From NCBI GenBank assembly GCA_038144955.1, contig JAYQOT010000001.1, forward strand, positions 40,259 through 104,258: 64,000 nt of DNA. The letters are read 5' to 3'. A program made the position numbers and the translations under genes. Shown in pieces: positions 16,430 through 25,653 of this stretch; positions within the stretch are counted from its first letter, which is position 1, and each line of letters begins with the position of its first letter. Below the pieces are notes generated by a model. It saw only the letters and a program-made list of their open reading frames with translations, did not search any database and had not been told where the DNA came from. Source of the DNA: Ga0077527 sp038144955. Lineage in GTDB: Bacteria > Pseudomonadota > Gammaproteobacteria > Burkholderiales > SG8-41.

Positions 16430-17823
16430 GACACAAGGTGCGAAACGTGCATTTTGTCGGTATCGGCGGCGCCGGGATGAGCGGCATTGCCGAGGTTCTG
16501 CTCAATCTGGGTTATGCGGTCAGCGGGTCCGACCTGAATGAGACCAACGCCACACGTCGTCTGACGGGAATGGGCGCCCGGGTTCATGTTGGCCATGCCC
16601 CCGAGCATGTCAGCGCGGCTGATGTGGTGGTGATTTCCAGTGCGGTCAAGGCGGACAACCCCGAAGTCCTGGCGGCGAGGAGTCGCAGCATTCCAGTGGT
16701 CCCGCGCGCGTTGATGCTGGCCGAATTGATGCGGCTGAAGCAGGGCATCGCGGTGGCAGGCACCCACGGCAAAACCACGACGACCAGCCTGGCCGCCAGT
16801 GTGCTGGCCGAGGGCGGACTTGACCCCACGTTCGTGATCGGGGGGCGGCTGGAAAGTGCCGGTGCCCACGCTCGCCTGGGCGCCGGGGAATTCATCGTTG
16901 CCGAGGCTGACGAGTCGGATGCCTCATTCCTGCATCTGCAGCCGGTGATTTCGGTGGTCACCAATATCGATGCCGATCACATGGAGACCTACGGACATTC
17001 GCTGGACAGGCTGAAACAGGCGTTTGTCGATTTTGTCGAAGGATTGCCGTTCTACGGGGTGGCAGTGCTGTGCAATGACGATCCCAACGTGCGGTCCATC
17101 ATGCCGCGTCTGACCCGAACCATGGTGACCTATGGAGTGGGGGAAGGAGCACAAATTCGAGCCACTGCGGTGACTGCTGCTGCAGGACGCATGCGTTTCC
17201 GGGTCCAGCGCAAAAACGGCAAGCGCCTGCCCGATCTCGACATCACACTCAATCTGGCCGGCATGCACAACGTGCTCAACGCGTTGGCTGCGATTGCGGT
17301 GGGCATGGAAGTCGGGGTTGCGGACGAAAAGATCGTCAAGGCGCTCGACGAATTCAAGGGTGTGGGAAGGCGCTTCCAGCGCTACCCGCCGGTGCGCGCG
17401 GAAGGCGGCGGTTTTTTTGATCTGATCGACGATTATGGTCATCACCCGGTGGAAATGGCTGCAACCATTGCCGCGGCAAGAGGGGCATTCCCGGGGCGCA
17501 GGCTGGTGCTGGCCTTTCAGCCCCATCGTTATTCGCGGACGCGTGACTGTTTCGAGGATTTTGCCCGGGTGCTTTCGACGGTGGATGCATTGCTGCTGAC
17601 GGAGGTGTATGCCGCGGGCGAGATGCCCATCGTGGCGGCGGATGGCCGTGCGCTGGCTCGTGCGGTGCGCGTGCTCGGCAAGGTGGAGCCGGTATTCGTG
17701 GAGCAGGTGGACGATCTGCCTTCGGCCATTCGTGGCACGGCGCGCGACGGCGATGTGGTGCTCGCGATGGGTGCTGGCTCGATAGGCACTGTCGCCGGAA
17801 AGCTGGCGCAGGGGGATGCATGA
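16426..17823 (+). CDS. murC: UDP-MurNAc L-alanine ligase MurC
   Basis: A 465-residue Mur ligase that attaches the first amino acid, L-alanine. The Rossmann-like N-terminus reads VHFVGIGGAGMSGIAEVL at about residues 8-25, and the ATP loop AGTHGKTTTTSL is near 110-121. DDYGHHPVEM near 338 and FQPHRYSRT near 364 are MurC landmarks. The ATG at 16426 overlaps the murG stop (ATGA); an upstream in-frame ATG at 16405 would add seven residues. The 3' end overlaps murB by eight bases. Confidence 0.96.
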   Translation: MRHKVRNVHFVGIGGAGMSGIAEVLLNLGYAVSGSDLNETNATRRLTGMGARVHVGHAPEHVSAADVVVISSAVKADNPEVLAARSRSIPVVPRALMLAELMRLKQGIAVAGTHGKTTTTSLAASVLAEGGLDPTFVIGGRLESAGAHARLGAGEFIVAEADESDASFLHLQPVISVVTNIDADHMETYGHSLDRLKQAFVDFVEGLPFYGVAVLCNDDPNVRSIMPRLTRTMVTYGVGEGAQIRATAVTAAAGRMRFRVQRKNGKRLPDLDITLNLAGMHNVLNALAAIAVGMEVGVADEKIVKALDEFKGVGRRFQRYPPVRAEGGGFFDLIDDYGHHPVEMAATIAAARGAFPGRRLVLAFQPHRYSRTRDCFEDFARVLSTVDALLLTEVYAAGEMPIVAADGRALARAVRVLGKVEPVFVEQVDDLPSAIRGTARDGDVVLAMGAGSIGTVAGKLAQGDA

Positions 17824-18802
17824 GCACGGGACCGACATGGACATGAGCGAATTGAAAAATATTCCCGCCGGAGAATTGCGCGGCAAGCTCATCCGTGATG
17901 AGTCGATGGCGCGTCATGTCAGCTGGCGCGCGGGCGGCAGGGCGCGCCAGGCCTACATGCCGGCAGACCTGGACGACATGGCGGCGTTTCTTCGCGGATT
18001 GCCTGGCGATGAGCCGGTGTGCATGGTGGGACTGGGCAGCAATCTGCTGGTGCGTGACGGCGGGTTCGAGGGTACGGTCATCTTCACCCACTGGGCTCTG
18101 CGGGATCTGCAGGTATCGCGCAGCGGCTCATCCGGCGGCGAAATCCGGGCACAGGCCGGAGTCGCGTGCCCCAAGGTGGCGCGCACGGCTGCACTCAATG
18201 ATCTTGCCGGCGCGGAATTCCTTGCCGGCATACCCGGGACCATCGGCGGGGCGCTGGCGATGAACGCCGGCTGTTACGGAGGCGAAACCTGGAATCTGGT
18301 CGCGCAGGTAGAGACCATCGACCGCGGCGGAATGATTCGTGTCCGTACTCCCCGCCATTACCACATTGCCTATCGCAGCGTGCAGGCACGCAGCCGCCAG
18401 CTGTCGAGCGTGTCGGGTGCCGGTCTCGACGGCGACGAGGAATGGTTCGTGTCGGCCACGTTCAGGATGGAGCATGGTGACGGCGCCCGTTCACGGATGG
18501 AAATCAAATCGCTGCTTTCCCGGCGCATAGCCGCTCAGCCGCTGGGCATTCCCAACGCCGGATCCGTCTTTCGCAATCCGGATGGCGATCACGCGGCCCG
18601 GCTGATCGAGGCATGCGGCCTCAAGGGTACGAAAATCGGCGGCGCTTCAATTTCCGTGAAACATGCCAATTTCATAGTCAACGACGATGGCGCAACCGCT
18701 GCCGATATCGAGGCGCTGGTCGAATTGGCGCAATCCGCCGTGCAGCAGCGATTCGGCATAGCGCTGGAGCGCGAAGTGCGCATTATCGGAGTGGGCGCAT
18801 GA
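17816..18802 (+). CDS. murB: UDP-N-acetylenolpyruvoylglucosamine reductase MurB
   Basis: A flavoprotein of up to 328 residues that reduces enolpyruvyl-UDP-GlcNAc to UDP-MurNAc with NADPH. The FAD site is clear: GLGSNLLVRDGGF near residues 72-84 and AGIPGTIGGALAMNAGCYGG near 136-155. NAGSVFRNP near 247-255 carries the proton-donating serine. The start is uncertain: ATG 17816 is used here, while 17837 and 17843 are in frame and would remove a short non-conserved lead. It overlaps murC by eight bases and ddlB by four. Confidence 0.94.
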   Translation: MHEHGTDMDMSELKNIPAGELRGKLIRDESMARHVSWRAGGRARQAYMPADLDDMAAFLRGLPGDEPVCMVGLGSNLLVRDGGFEGTVIFTHWALRDLQVSRSGSSGGEIRAQAGVACPKVARTAALNDLAGAEFLAGIPGTIGGALAMNAGCYGGETWNLVAQVETIDRGGMIRVRTPRHYHIAYRSVQARSRQLSSVSGAGLDGDEEWFVSATFRMEHGDGARSRMEIKSLLSRRIAAQPLGIPNAGSVFRNPDGDHAARLIEACGLKGTKIGGASISVKHANFIVNDDGATAADIEALVELAQSAVQQRFGIALEREVRIIGVGA

Positions 18803-19710
18803 GCGGATTCGGAAAAATCGCGGTACTGATGGGCGGTCGCAGCGCTGAGCGGGAAATATCCCTGATGAGCGGCGGCAACGTGCTTGAGGCATTGCGATCC
18901 TCCGGCCTTGACGCCCATGCCTTCGATCCGGCCGAACGCGAGATTTTCGATCTCGGGAGGGAGGGGTACGAGCGGGTATTCATCACCCTGCACGGAAGAT
19001 ACGGCGAAGACGGTACCGTACAGGGTGCGCTGGAATTGATGGGTATTCCTTACACCGGCAGCGGGGTCATGGCTTCGGCGCTGGCGATGGATAAAGTGCG
19101 CACCAAGCTGGTGTGGCAGGCGGCGGGCATACCGACCCCCCGTAGTGAATCGATAAATGCCGGCAGTGACTGGGACGGTGTTGCCAGGCGCCTAGGGCTG
19201 CCGCTGATCGTCAAGCCGGTGCGCGAGGGTTCAACCATTGGCCTCACTAAAGTCAAAGCGGTTGCTGAACTCGAGGTGGCACATGCCCAGGCTGCACGCC
19301 ATGACCCGATGGTCATGGCGGAGGAATTCATCGCCGGGGACGAGTTGACAGGGGCCTTTCTGGGCGATCAGCCGTTGCCGCTGATCCGCATCGAGGCACC
19401 GCAAGGAAATTACGACTACCAGAACAAGTATTTCAGCGACGAGACCAAATACCACTGTCCCTGCGGGCTTCCCGAGGCCGAGGAAATGCGCATCCGCGAA
19501 ATGGTGATGAAGAGCGCGCAGGTGCTGGGCTGCGAAGGCTGGGGGCGTGCAGATCTGATTCGCCGGCCGGACGGCAGTGTGCAGTTTCTTGAAATGAACA
19601 CTTCACCGGGTATGACTGGTCACAGCCTGGTGCCGATGGCTGCCCGACAGGCGGGGCTGTCTTTCAACAGTCTGGTAATGCGGATACTGGAGCTCGCCCA
19701 TGTGGGATAA
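18799..19710 (+). CDS. ddlB: D-alanine-D-alanine ligase
   Basis: A 303-residue ATP-grasp enzyme that makes D-Ala-D-Ala for MurF. The N-terminal lobe begins KIAVLMGGRSAEREISL at about residues 6-22, HGRYGEDGTVQG is near 65-76, and the GYLPFIVKPV-like stretch LPLIVKPVREGSTIG is near 134-148. The metal-binding FLEMNTSPGMTGHSL lies near 263-277. The ATG at 18799 overlaps the murB stop (ATGA). The 3' end overlaps ftsQ by 11 bases. Confidence 0.96.
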   Translation: MSGFGKIAVLMGGRSAEREISLMSGGNVLEALRSSGLDAHAFDPAEREIFDLGREGYERVFITLHGRYGEDGTVQGALELMGIPYTGSGVMASALAMDKVRTKLVWQAAGIPTPRSESINAGSDWDGVARRLGLPLIVKPVREGSTIGLTKVKAVAELEVAHAQAARHDPMVMAEEFIAGDELTGAFLGDQPLPLIRIEAPQGNYDYQNKYFSDETKYHCPCGLPEAEEMRIREMVMKSAQVLGCEGWGRADLIRRPDGSVQFLEMNTSPGMTGHSLVPMAARQAGLSFNSLVMRILELAHVG

Positions 19711-20452
19711 ACCGGCCGCTCTCGGAATGCTTGCCGATCTGCTGGTCGTCGCTTCGCTGCTGGGGTTGTTGTACGGGGGTGTGCTGTTCGCCGTGCGTTC
19801 GCCGGTCTTTTCGATCACCGACGTTCGCGTGATGTCGTCGCCGGCGCATGTTACCCGCGAGCAAATCGAGGAGATCGTCAGGCGGGAAGTGCGCGGTACT
19901 TTTTTTACCCAGAAGCTGGGGCAGGCACGCAGTGCGTTCGAAACCCTGCCCTGGGTGCGCCGTGCCGATATCCGCCGCCGCTGGCCCGGCGCCCTGGATG
20001 TCACCCTGGTCGAGCACGAACCACTTGCGCGCTGGGGAAAGACCGCACTGGTCAATTCGCACGGCGAAGTATTCAGTGCGGCTTACGACGGAACACTGCC
20101 GCTATTCAACGGGCCTGCGGATGCAGCGAAGGAGATGGCGATCCAGTATGACCATTTCAGGCGCAATCTCGCCGCGATCGGCAGGGTGCCAGAGCAGATC
20201 AATGTGTCACCGCGACGGGCTTGGCAGATACGCCTGGATGACGGCATGACGCTGGATCTAGGTCGGGAACGCATCGAGGAAAGGCTGCGGCGGTTTGTGG
20301 CGGCTCATTCACTGACTATCGCTCGCCTGGGTCGGCGCGTGGAACACGTCGACCTGCGCTATGCCAACGGATTTGCCGCACAAGTGCCGGGGTTTATGCC
20401 CGCAGTATCAACCCGGCCGGGACGCGGTGTTCAGGGACAACGGGAGCCATGA
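19700..20452 (+). CDS. ftsQ: Cell division protein FtsQ
   Basis: A 250-residue bitopic divisome protein. After a short cytoplasmic tail comes one membrane segment (about residues 11-32), then the POTRA domain beginning FSITDVRVMSS near 37-47 and the beta domain with PWVRRADIRRRWPGAL near 84-99 and EHEPLARWG near 106. FtsQ recruits FtsB/FtsL and so links this product to FtsL upstream. It overlaps ddlB by 11 bases and ftsA by four. Confidence 0.94.
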   Translation: MWDKPAALGMLADLLVVASLLGLLYGGVLFAVRSPVFSITDVRVMSSPAHVTREQIEEIVRREVRGTFFTQKLGQARSAFETLPWVRRADIRRRWPGALDVTLVEHEPLARWGKTALVNSHGEVFSAAYDGTLPLFNGPADAAKEMAIQYDHFRRNLAAIGRVPEQINVSPRRAWQIRLDDGMTLDLGRERIEERLRRFVAAHSLTIARLGRRVEHVDLRYANGFAAQVPGFMPAVSTRPGRGVQGQREP

Positions 20453-21687
20453 GTAAAAACAGGGAAAGCAAAAAACTGGTGGTGGGGCTGGACATCGGCA
20501 CCTCAAAGATCGTGGCGATAGTCGCCGAGCTCAAGCCGGAGGGCGGCTACGAAATCATCGGCATGGGCAGCCATCCTTCGCGCGGGCTTAAGAAAGGTGT
20601 GGTGGTCAATATCGAGACTACGGTTAATGCCATCCAGCGTGCATTGGAGGAGGCCGAACTGATGGCCGACTGCAAGATACGGGAGGTCTATACCGGCATC
20701 GCCGGCAACCACATCAAAAGCTTCAATTCGCAGGGCATGGTCGCGATCAAGGACAAGGAGGTCGCGCAGATGGACATCGACCGGGTGATCGAGACCGCGA
20801 AGGCGGTGCAGATTCCCAATGACCAGCAAATCCTGCACGTGCTGAACCAGGAATTCATCATCGACGGCCAGGAGGATGTGCGCGAACCGCTGGGCATGTC
20901 GGGCGTGAGGCTCGAGGTCAAGGTGCACATCGTGACGGGCGCAGTATCGGCGGCACAGAACATCATCAAGTGCGTGCGCCGCTGCGGTCTCGAAGTCAAC
21001 GACCTGGTTCTGCAACCGCTGGCTTCGTCGGTCGCCGTGTTGTCCGAAGATGAAAAGGACCTCGGCGTGTGCCTGGTCGACATCGGCGGGGGTACTACCG
21101 ACATGGCGGTGTTCACGCACGGCGCGATCCGGCACACCGCGGTGATCCCGATCGCCGGTGACCAGATTACCAATGACATCGCGATGGCGCTGCGCACGCC
21201 GACCAAGGATGCTGAAGACATCAAGCAGCGTTTCGGTTGTGCGTTGTCACAGCTGGCCGACCCTCAGGAGATGGTCGACGTGCCCGGCGTCGGTGACCGC
21301 AGCACGCGCCAGCTCTCGCGCAAGACACTGGCCGAGGTCATCGAGCCCCGGGTCGAGGAGCTTTATTCGCTGGTGCAGGCCGAGTTGAGACGCAGTGGTT
21401 ACGAAGAATTGTTGTCATCCGGTGTGGTGCTTACCGGGGGATCGAGCGCGATGCAGGGCATGGTCGAGCTTGGCGAAGAGATATTCCACATGCCGGTGCG
21501 CATCGGCATGCCGCAGTACAGCGGGGGACTGGCCGAGGTGGTACGCAGTACGCGCTACGCGACCGGCGTCGGACTGTTGATTGCAGGGGTGGACGAACAT
21601 CGCGAGCGTGAGGCGGCGCGCATGCATGTCACCAGTTTCCAGCAGGTGATGGACCGGATGAAGAACTGGTTTACGGGAAATTTTTGA
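20449..21687 (+). CDS. ftsA: Cell division protein FtsA
   Basis: A 412-residue actin-like ATPase that tethers FtsZ to the membrane. The phosphate 1 loop VGLDIGTSKIVAI is at about residues 13-25, DIGGGTTDMAVF near 207-218 and the adenosine motif VVLTGGSSAMQG near 324-335. The C-terminal amphipathic helix ends DRMKNWFTGNF, the usual membrane-targeting tail. The start overlaps ftsQ (ATGA). An 82-base gap separates it from ftsZ, one of the largest gaps in the cluster. Confidence 0.97.
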   Translation: MSKNRESKKLVVGLDIGTSKIVAIVAELKPEGGYEIIGMGSHPSRGLKKGVVVNIETTVNAIQRALEEAELMADCKIREVYTGIAGNHIKSFNSQGMVAIKDKEVAQMDIDRVIETAKAVQIPNDQQILHVLNQEFIIDGQEDVREPLGMSGVRLEVKVHIVTGAVSAAQNIIKCVRRCGLEVNDLVLQPLASSVAVLSEDEKDLGVCLVDIGGGTTDMAVFTHGAIRHTAVIPIAGDQITNDIAMALRTPTKDAEDIKQRFGCALSQLADPQEMVDVPGVGDRSTRQLSRKTLAEVIEPRVEELYSLVQAELRRSGYEELLSSGVVLTGGSSAMQGMVELGEEIFHMPVRIGMPQYSGGLAEVVRSTRYATGVGLLIAGVDEHREREAARMHVTSFQQVMDRMKNWFTGNF

Positions 21688-21769
21688 ATGGGTGTGAACG
21701 GCAAAAAATCGGATTTCAGGGTGCAGGATATTTTCAACATTACTTTGTTTGCGGAAAAAGGAGGCTCAC

Positions 21770-22930
21770 ATGATTGAACTGATTGATGCACAGGCGCAAG
21801 AGGCGGTAATCAAGGTGATCGGGGTTGGCGGCTGCGGCGGCAACGCGGTGGATCACATGATCACGCAGGGCGTGCAGGGGGTGGAATTCATCTGCGCGAA
21901 CACTGATGCCCAGGCGCTCAAGCGTAACCAGGCAAAAACCCAGCTGCAGCTGGGCGGCGAGATCACCAAGGGGCTGGGCGCCGGTGCCAATCCGGAAATC
22001 GGCCGCCAGGCAGCGCTGGAGGATCGCGAACGCATCGCGGAACTGATCTCGGGTGCCGACATGTTGTTCCTCACCGCGGGCATGGGCGGGGGCACGGGCA
22101 CCGGCGCAGCGCCGGTAGTGGCGGAAATCGCCAAGGAAATGGGGATACTGACGGTTGCAGTGGTGACCAAGCCTTTTGCCTTCGAAGGCAAGCGGCAGCG
22201 TGTGGCGCAGGAGGGTCTGGACGCGCTGGCACAGCATGTCGATTCGCTGATTGTCATTCCGAACGACAAGCTGATGCAGGTGCTGGGCAACGCAATCACC
22301 CTCGACGAGGCGTTCCGCGCGGCCAATGACGTCCTGCACGGTGCGGTCGCCGGCATCGCGGAGATCATCAGCTGTCCCGGCATGATCAACGTTGATTTCG
22401 CCGACGTGCGCACAGTGATGGCGGAAATGGGGATGGCGATGATGGGGTCGGCCAAGGCGGCTGGTACCGGCCGGGCACGCGAAGCCGCGGAGCAGGCGGT
22501 GGCCTGCCCTCTGCTCGAGGACATCAATATTTCCGATGCCCGTGGCGTGCTGGTCAACATTTCCGCGAGCAAGGCGACCTTCCAGCTGCAGGAAATGTAT
22601 GACGTGATGGAAACCATCAAGGCATTTGCTGCGGAATCCGCGACGGTCATTGTCGGCACGGTTTATGACGAAAGCCTGGAAGATGGCTTGCGCGTGACCA
22701 TCGTTGCCACGGGACTGGGCAAGCCTCTGGCGCGGCAGATGCCGAAGCCGGTGGTGGTGGTTGCCCAGAAAACCGGAACTGACAACATGGCCGTGGATGT
22801 CGATTACAACGCCCTCGAGCAGCCCGCGGTCATCCGCCGCCGCAATCGCGACGCGACCATAGAGGCCATGCGGCAGTCCGGGGTGGAGATGCTGGATATT
22901 CCGGCTTTCCTGCGCAAACAGGCTGACTGA
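21770..22930 (+). CDS. ftsZ: Cell division GTPase FtsZ
   Basis: A 386-residue tubulin-like GTPase that forms the division ring. The N-terminal VIGVGGCGGNAV and the tubulin signature GGGTGTGAAPVV (about residues 103-114) bind GTP, and NVDFADVR near 202-209 carries the T7-loop aspartate that completes the neighbour's active site. The C-terminal peptide LDIPAFLRKQ binds FtsA and other partners. The ATG at 21770 follows a strong AAGGAGG site; an upstream TTG at 21749 is not supported. The separate ribosome site suggests higher translation than its neighbours. Confidence 0.97.
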   Translation: MIELIDAQAQEAVIKVIGVGGCGGNAVDHMITQGVQGVEFICANTDAQALKRNQAKTQLQLGGEITKGLGAGANPEIGRQAALEDRERIAELISGADMLFLTAGMGGGTGTGAAPVVAEIAKEMGILTVAVVTKPFAFEGKRQRVAQEGLDALAQHVDSLIVIPNDKLMQVLGNAITLDEAFRAANDVLHGAVAGIAEIISCPGMINVDFADVRTVMAEMGMAMMGSAKAAGTGRAREAAEQAVACPLLEDINISDARGVLVNISASKATFQLQEMYDVMETIKAFAAESATVIVGTVYDESLEDGLRVTIVATGLGKPLARQMPKPVVVVAQKTGTDNMAVDVDYNALEQPAVIRRRNRDATIEAMRQSGVEMLDIPAFLRKQAD

Positions 22931-23002
22931 AGACCGGGGCCGCGACTGCGGGGCGGTATCGGCACGGCCGCCGGATCGCTGTGCTGCAGTGCGACAACGT
23001 GC

Positions 23003-23037
23003 TAAAATCGGCGACCCGCCCGGGCAAACGGGTGGGT
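23003..23037 (+). promoter_or_regulatory. Putative lpxC promoter and 5'-end hairpin
   Basis: A TAAAAT -10 box (23003-23008) would start transcription near 23015. The stem ACCCGCCCG / CGGGTGGGT (23014-23022 with 23029-23037, one G-U pair, six-base loop) would then sit at the extreme 5' end of the mRNA. No good -35 box is visible. The hairpin lacks a T run, so it is more likely a leader structure than a terminator for ftsZ. Confidence 0.45.
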
Positions 23038-23062
23038 GTTGAAATGCATGGGATAAACGGAC

Positions 23063-23974
23063 TTGATCAGGCAACGTACATTGAAGAACGTGGTTCGCGC
23101 CACCGGCGTGGGACTGCACACGGGAGAAAAAGTCCATATGACTTTGCGCCCGGCGCAGCCGCATACCGGGATTGTCTTCAGGCGTACCGATCTCGACGTG
23201 CCGGTGGAAATCAAGGCCGATCCCTATGCTGTGGGCGACACGCGGCTGTCTTCATGCCTGGAACGGGATGGCGTCAGGGTGCAGACGGTCGAGCATCTGA
23301 TGTCCGCGTTGGCCGGGCTTGGCGTGGACAACGCCTGGGTGGATGTCACTGCGCCGGAAGTGCCGATCATGGACGGCAGCGCCGGACCTTTCGTGTTCCT
23401 GCTGCAATCAGCGGGCATTGAAGAACAGAATGCACCCAAGAAATTCATCCGCATCCTGAAACCGGTTGAAGTTCGCGACGGCGACAAGTGGGTGCGTTTC
23501 GCGCCGCATAACGGTTTCCGCCTGGAACTGGCGATCGATTATGCGCATCCGGTATTCGATGCCAGCGCGCAGACGGTGGTTGTGGATTTTGCATCGACCT
23601 CCTATGTCAAGGAGGTGGCCCGTGCGAGGACATTCGGTTTCATGCAGGACGTGGAGAGCATGCGCGCACAGGGGCTGGCGCTGGGCGGCAGCCTCGACAA
23701 TGCGATCGTGATGGACGAATACCGTGTGCTCAATACCGACGGCTTGCGCTACGACAACGAGTTCGTCAAACACAAGGTGCTGGATGCGATCGGAGACCTC
23801 TATCTGCTGGGGCATCCCCTGATCGGCGCGTTCAGCGGGCACAAATCCGGACATGCCATGAACAACCGCCTGCTGCGCCACCTGCTGGATCAGCCGCAGG
23901 CATGGGAGTTTGTCAGTTTCGACCGTACAGAGGATGCGCCGCCATTCCTGGCGTGGCAGCCGCAGGTTGCCTGA
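23063..23974 (+). CDS. lpxC: UDP-3-O-acyl-GlcNAc deacetylase LpxC
   Basis: A 303-residue zinc hydrolase carrying out the committed step of lipid A synthesis. The family start IRQRTLKNVVRATGVGLHTG is present. Zinc ligands are in EHLMSALAGLGVDN near 78-91, and in HKVLDAIGDLYLLG near 236-249 (HKxxDxxGD). GHKSGHAMNN near 260-269 holds the catalytic histidine. TTG at 23063 is the only start that gives the normal N-terminus, so translation may be deliberately weak, in keeping with the tight control of LpxC level in other bacteria. It closes the dcw cluster. Confidence 0.95.
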   Translation: MIRQRTLKNVVRATGVGLHTGEKVHMTLRPAQPHTGIVFRRTDLDVPVEIKADPYAVGDTRLSSCLERDGVRVQTVEHLMSALAGLGVDNAWVDVTAPEVPIMDGSAGPFVFLLQSAGIEEQNAPKKFIRILKPVEVRDGDKWVRFAPHNGFRLELAIDYAHPVFDASAQTVVVDFASTSYVKEVARARTFGFMQDVESMRAQGLALGGSLDNAIVMDEYRVLNTDGLRYDNEFVKHKVLDAIGDLYLLGHPLIGAFSGHKSGHAMNNRLLRHLLDQPQAWEFVSFDRTEDAPPFLAWQPQVA

Positions 23975-24016
23975 ACGCGTTAGCCACGGCGCGGCTTTTA
24001 CTGAAATGAGCTGCCG

Positions 24017-24202
24017 TTGCTGATCCTCCGCATCATTGGGATTTTTGCGCTGATTGCCATCGGCGTATCGTTTGCACTGTATGTCTACACCCGGCAGCCC
24101 CGCTATCTGCAGCTGGCCTGGCGAATTTTCTTTGCCACCCTGGGTTTTGCACTATTGCTGGTGGCGTTTTATGCGGGTGAGCGGCTGCTGATGGTGGTTT
24201 GA
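24017..24202 (+). CDS. Small membrane protein, unknown function
   Basis: A 61-residue protein starting with TTG and made of two hydrophobic segments (about residues 2-23 and 38-58) joined by a short basic loop YTRQPRYLQLAWR. It has no recognised domain. Small two-helix proteins occur at this place, between lpxC and dciA, in other betaproteobacteria, which supports it as a real gene. It follows lpxC by 42 bases on the same strand and is convergent with dciA. Confidence 0.65.
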   Translation: MLILRIIGIFALIAIGVSFALYVYTRQPRYLQLAWRIFFATLGFALLLVAFYAGERLLMVV

Positions 24203-24223
24203 CCCGTCCCGGTGACGTGGGCT

Positions 24224-24664
24224 TCAGCCCCGGCGCCGGCGGTGGACAGCAAAGCGTTGCAGCGCCTGGCGCAACCCGGGGTCTTTAACCTGCTCCGACA
24301 GGTTTTCAAAATTCTCAATCAAATCAACGGGAAAGTCAGTTTTTTTGGAGTTTCCTGCCCCGATTTCAGCGGGGTTATTTACTTGAATCTGAACCCGAAT
24401 TCCAGTAACCTGCGCACTCTGTTTTTGCAGGTTCTTGAGCAGTCGTGGCGTGATTTGCCGCAATTTGGCCGCGACTGCACCGTTGTCTGCCGCTATGACC
24501 AGCATGCCGCCGTGTTCGTTGATCACGCGGCTCGCCTGTGCCAGCTCAGGGGGCGCGCAGACTGTGTAAAGCCGTTGCAGTGCTGAAATGCGCTGCAATG
24601 CCCGGGTCAGCGCTGACAAACCCGCGTTATCGGACAACAGGGCGCTGAGTTTGCGGGTGGGCAT
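24224..24664 (-). CDS. dciA: DciA family protein (DUF721), helicase loader
   Basis: A 146-residue protein of the DUF721/DciA family, which assists loading of the replicative helicase DnaB in bacteria lacking DnaC or DnaI. The KH-like core is seen in LVIAADNGAVAAKLRQITPRLLKNLQKQ (written here in parts: LVIAADNGAVAAKLRQ, then TPRLLKNLQ) and the following strand VTGIRVQIQV near residues 86-95. The C-terminus is basic (HRRRRG). It is the only leftward gene in this stretch and diverges from the M23 peptidase gene with 20 bases between start codons. Confidence 0.82.
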   Translation of the reverse strand: MPTRKLSALLSDNAGLSALTRALQRISALQRLYTVCAPPELAQASRVINEHGGMLVIAADNGAVAAKLRQITPRLLKNLQKQSAQVTGIRVQIQVNNPAEIGAGNSKKTDFPVDLIENFENLSEQVKDPGLRQALQRFAVHRRRRG

Positions 24665-24684
24665 GGCGAGAAGGGGTTTGAACC

Positions 24685-25602
24685 ATGAATATTATTCTGG
24701 TTTCAGAGAAGCTGCCAAAGGCGCGGACGATTACTTTGGGCTGGCCGCATCTGGTTGCAGCCGGTTTTTTTTCGTTCGCGATGGTGGTTTTGATCGCGGG
24801 TGCCATGAATTACGGGATCCTGCGGTTTGCCGCTGAGCTGAATATTCCCCATGTCAGGGATGTGCTGGTGTCGATTCAGCGGCAACAGCACGAACAGGCT
24901 CAATCCTATCTGCAGGATAACCTGAATGCCATGGCCGTCCGGCTGGGCCAGATGCAGGCGCAATTGCTGCGCCTCGATACTTTGGGCGAACGTCTGGCCA
25001 AGCTGGCGGGATTCAAGCCCCAGGAACTGATGTTTCACGAGATCCCGGGGCGCGGCGGTGCGGCCTCATCAGTGCCCAGTCGCAATCTGTCTCTTGGCGA
25101 TTTTACCGATCAGATCAATCTCCTGACCCAGCAGCTCGACGATCGTGGCGACAAACTCGGGTTGCTCGAGTCGATGTTTACCCAGGAAAGCGCCCGCAAG
25201 AAACTGATACCCACCAAATTGCCGGTGGACGGCGGCTGGTATTCCTCGAACTACGGCTGGCGCATTGATCCCTTTACCGGACAGCGCGCGTTTCATGAAG
25301 GTATCGATTTCATGGCTGAGGCCGGCACGCCCATTTTTGCTGCTGCGGCCGGGGTGGTCGTCTACTCAGAATTCCATACCCAATATGGTAATATGATCGA
25401 GATAGATCACGGTAACGATCTGATCACGCGTTATGCTCACGCGTCGAAGCGTTATGTTCGTGTCGGCGATATCGTTTTGCGTGGTTCGCGGATAGCGGAT
25501 GTGGGTGCGACAGGTCGTTCCACTGGTGCGCATCTGCATTTCGAAGTGCGCCAGCGCGGCGCCGCACGCAACCCTGCACAGTTTCTGCAGTTGCCAGGCT
25601 GA
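24685..25602 (+). CDS. M23 family peptidoglycan metallopeptidase
   Basis: A 305-residue membrane-anchored protein. One membrane segment (about residues 24-46) is followed by a coiled-coil region with repeated Gln/Leu (about 65-115) and a C-terminal LytM/M23 domain. The zinc motifs are intact: HEGIDF near 205-210 (HxxxD) and HLHFEV near 286-291. This pattern fits an active DD-endopeptidase rather than a degenerate LytM factor such as EnvC. Its place between the division cluster and secA is common in betaproteobacteria. A strong terminator follows its stop by 24 bases. Confidence 0.88.
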   Translation: MNIILVSEKLPKARTITLGWPHLVAAGFFSFAMVVLIAGAMNYGILRFAAELNIPHVRDVLVSIQRQQHEQAQSYLQDNLNAMAVRLGQMQAQLLRLDTLGERLAKLAGFKPQELMFHEIPGRGGAASSVPSRNLSLGDFTDQINLLTQQLDDRGDKLGLLESMFTQESARKKLIPTKLPVDGGWYSSNYGWRIDPFTGQRAFHEGIDFMAEAGTPIFAAAAGVVVYSEFHTQYGNMIEIDHGNDLITRYAHASKRYVRVGDIVLRGSRIADVGATGRSTGAHLHFEVRQRGAARNPAQFLQLPG

Positions 25603-25626
25603 CGGGCACCGAGATTGAGGATTGTG

Positions 25627-25653
25627 GGGGTGGGATTATCCCACCCCTTTTTT
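25627..25653 (+). terminator. Intrinsic terminator or attenuator just before secA
   Basis: Perfect 9-bp stem GGGGTGGGA / TCCCACCCC with a TTA loop, then six T (25648-25653). It follows the M23 gene and ends only 13 bases before the secA ATG, four bases before its AGGAAG ribosome site. No promoter can fit between, so transcription of secA must pass through it or begin inside it. Confidence 0.85.

Noticed and set aside
21740..23164. 474-codon minus-strand frame opposite ftsZ
   Set aside because: It only mirrors ftsZ and the lpxC 5' end; no family motif and biased composition.
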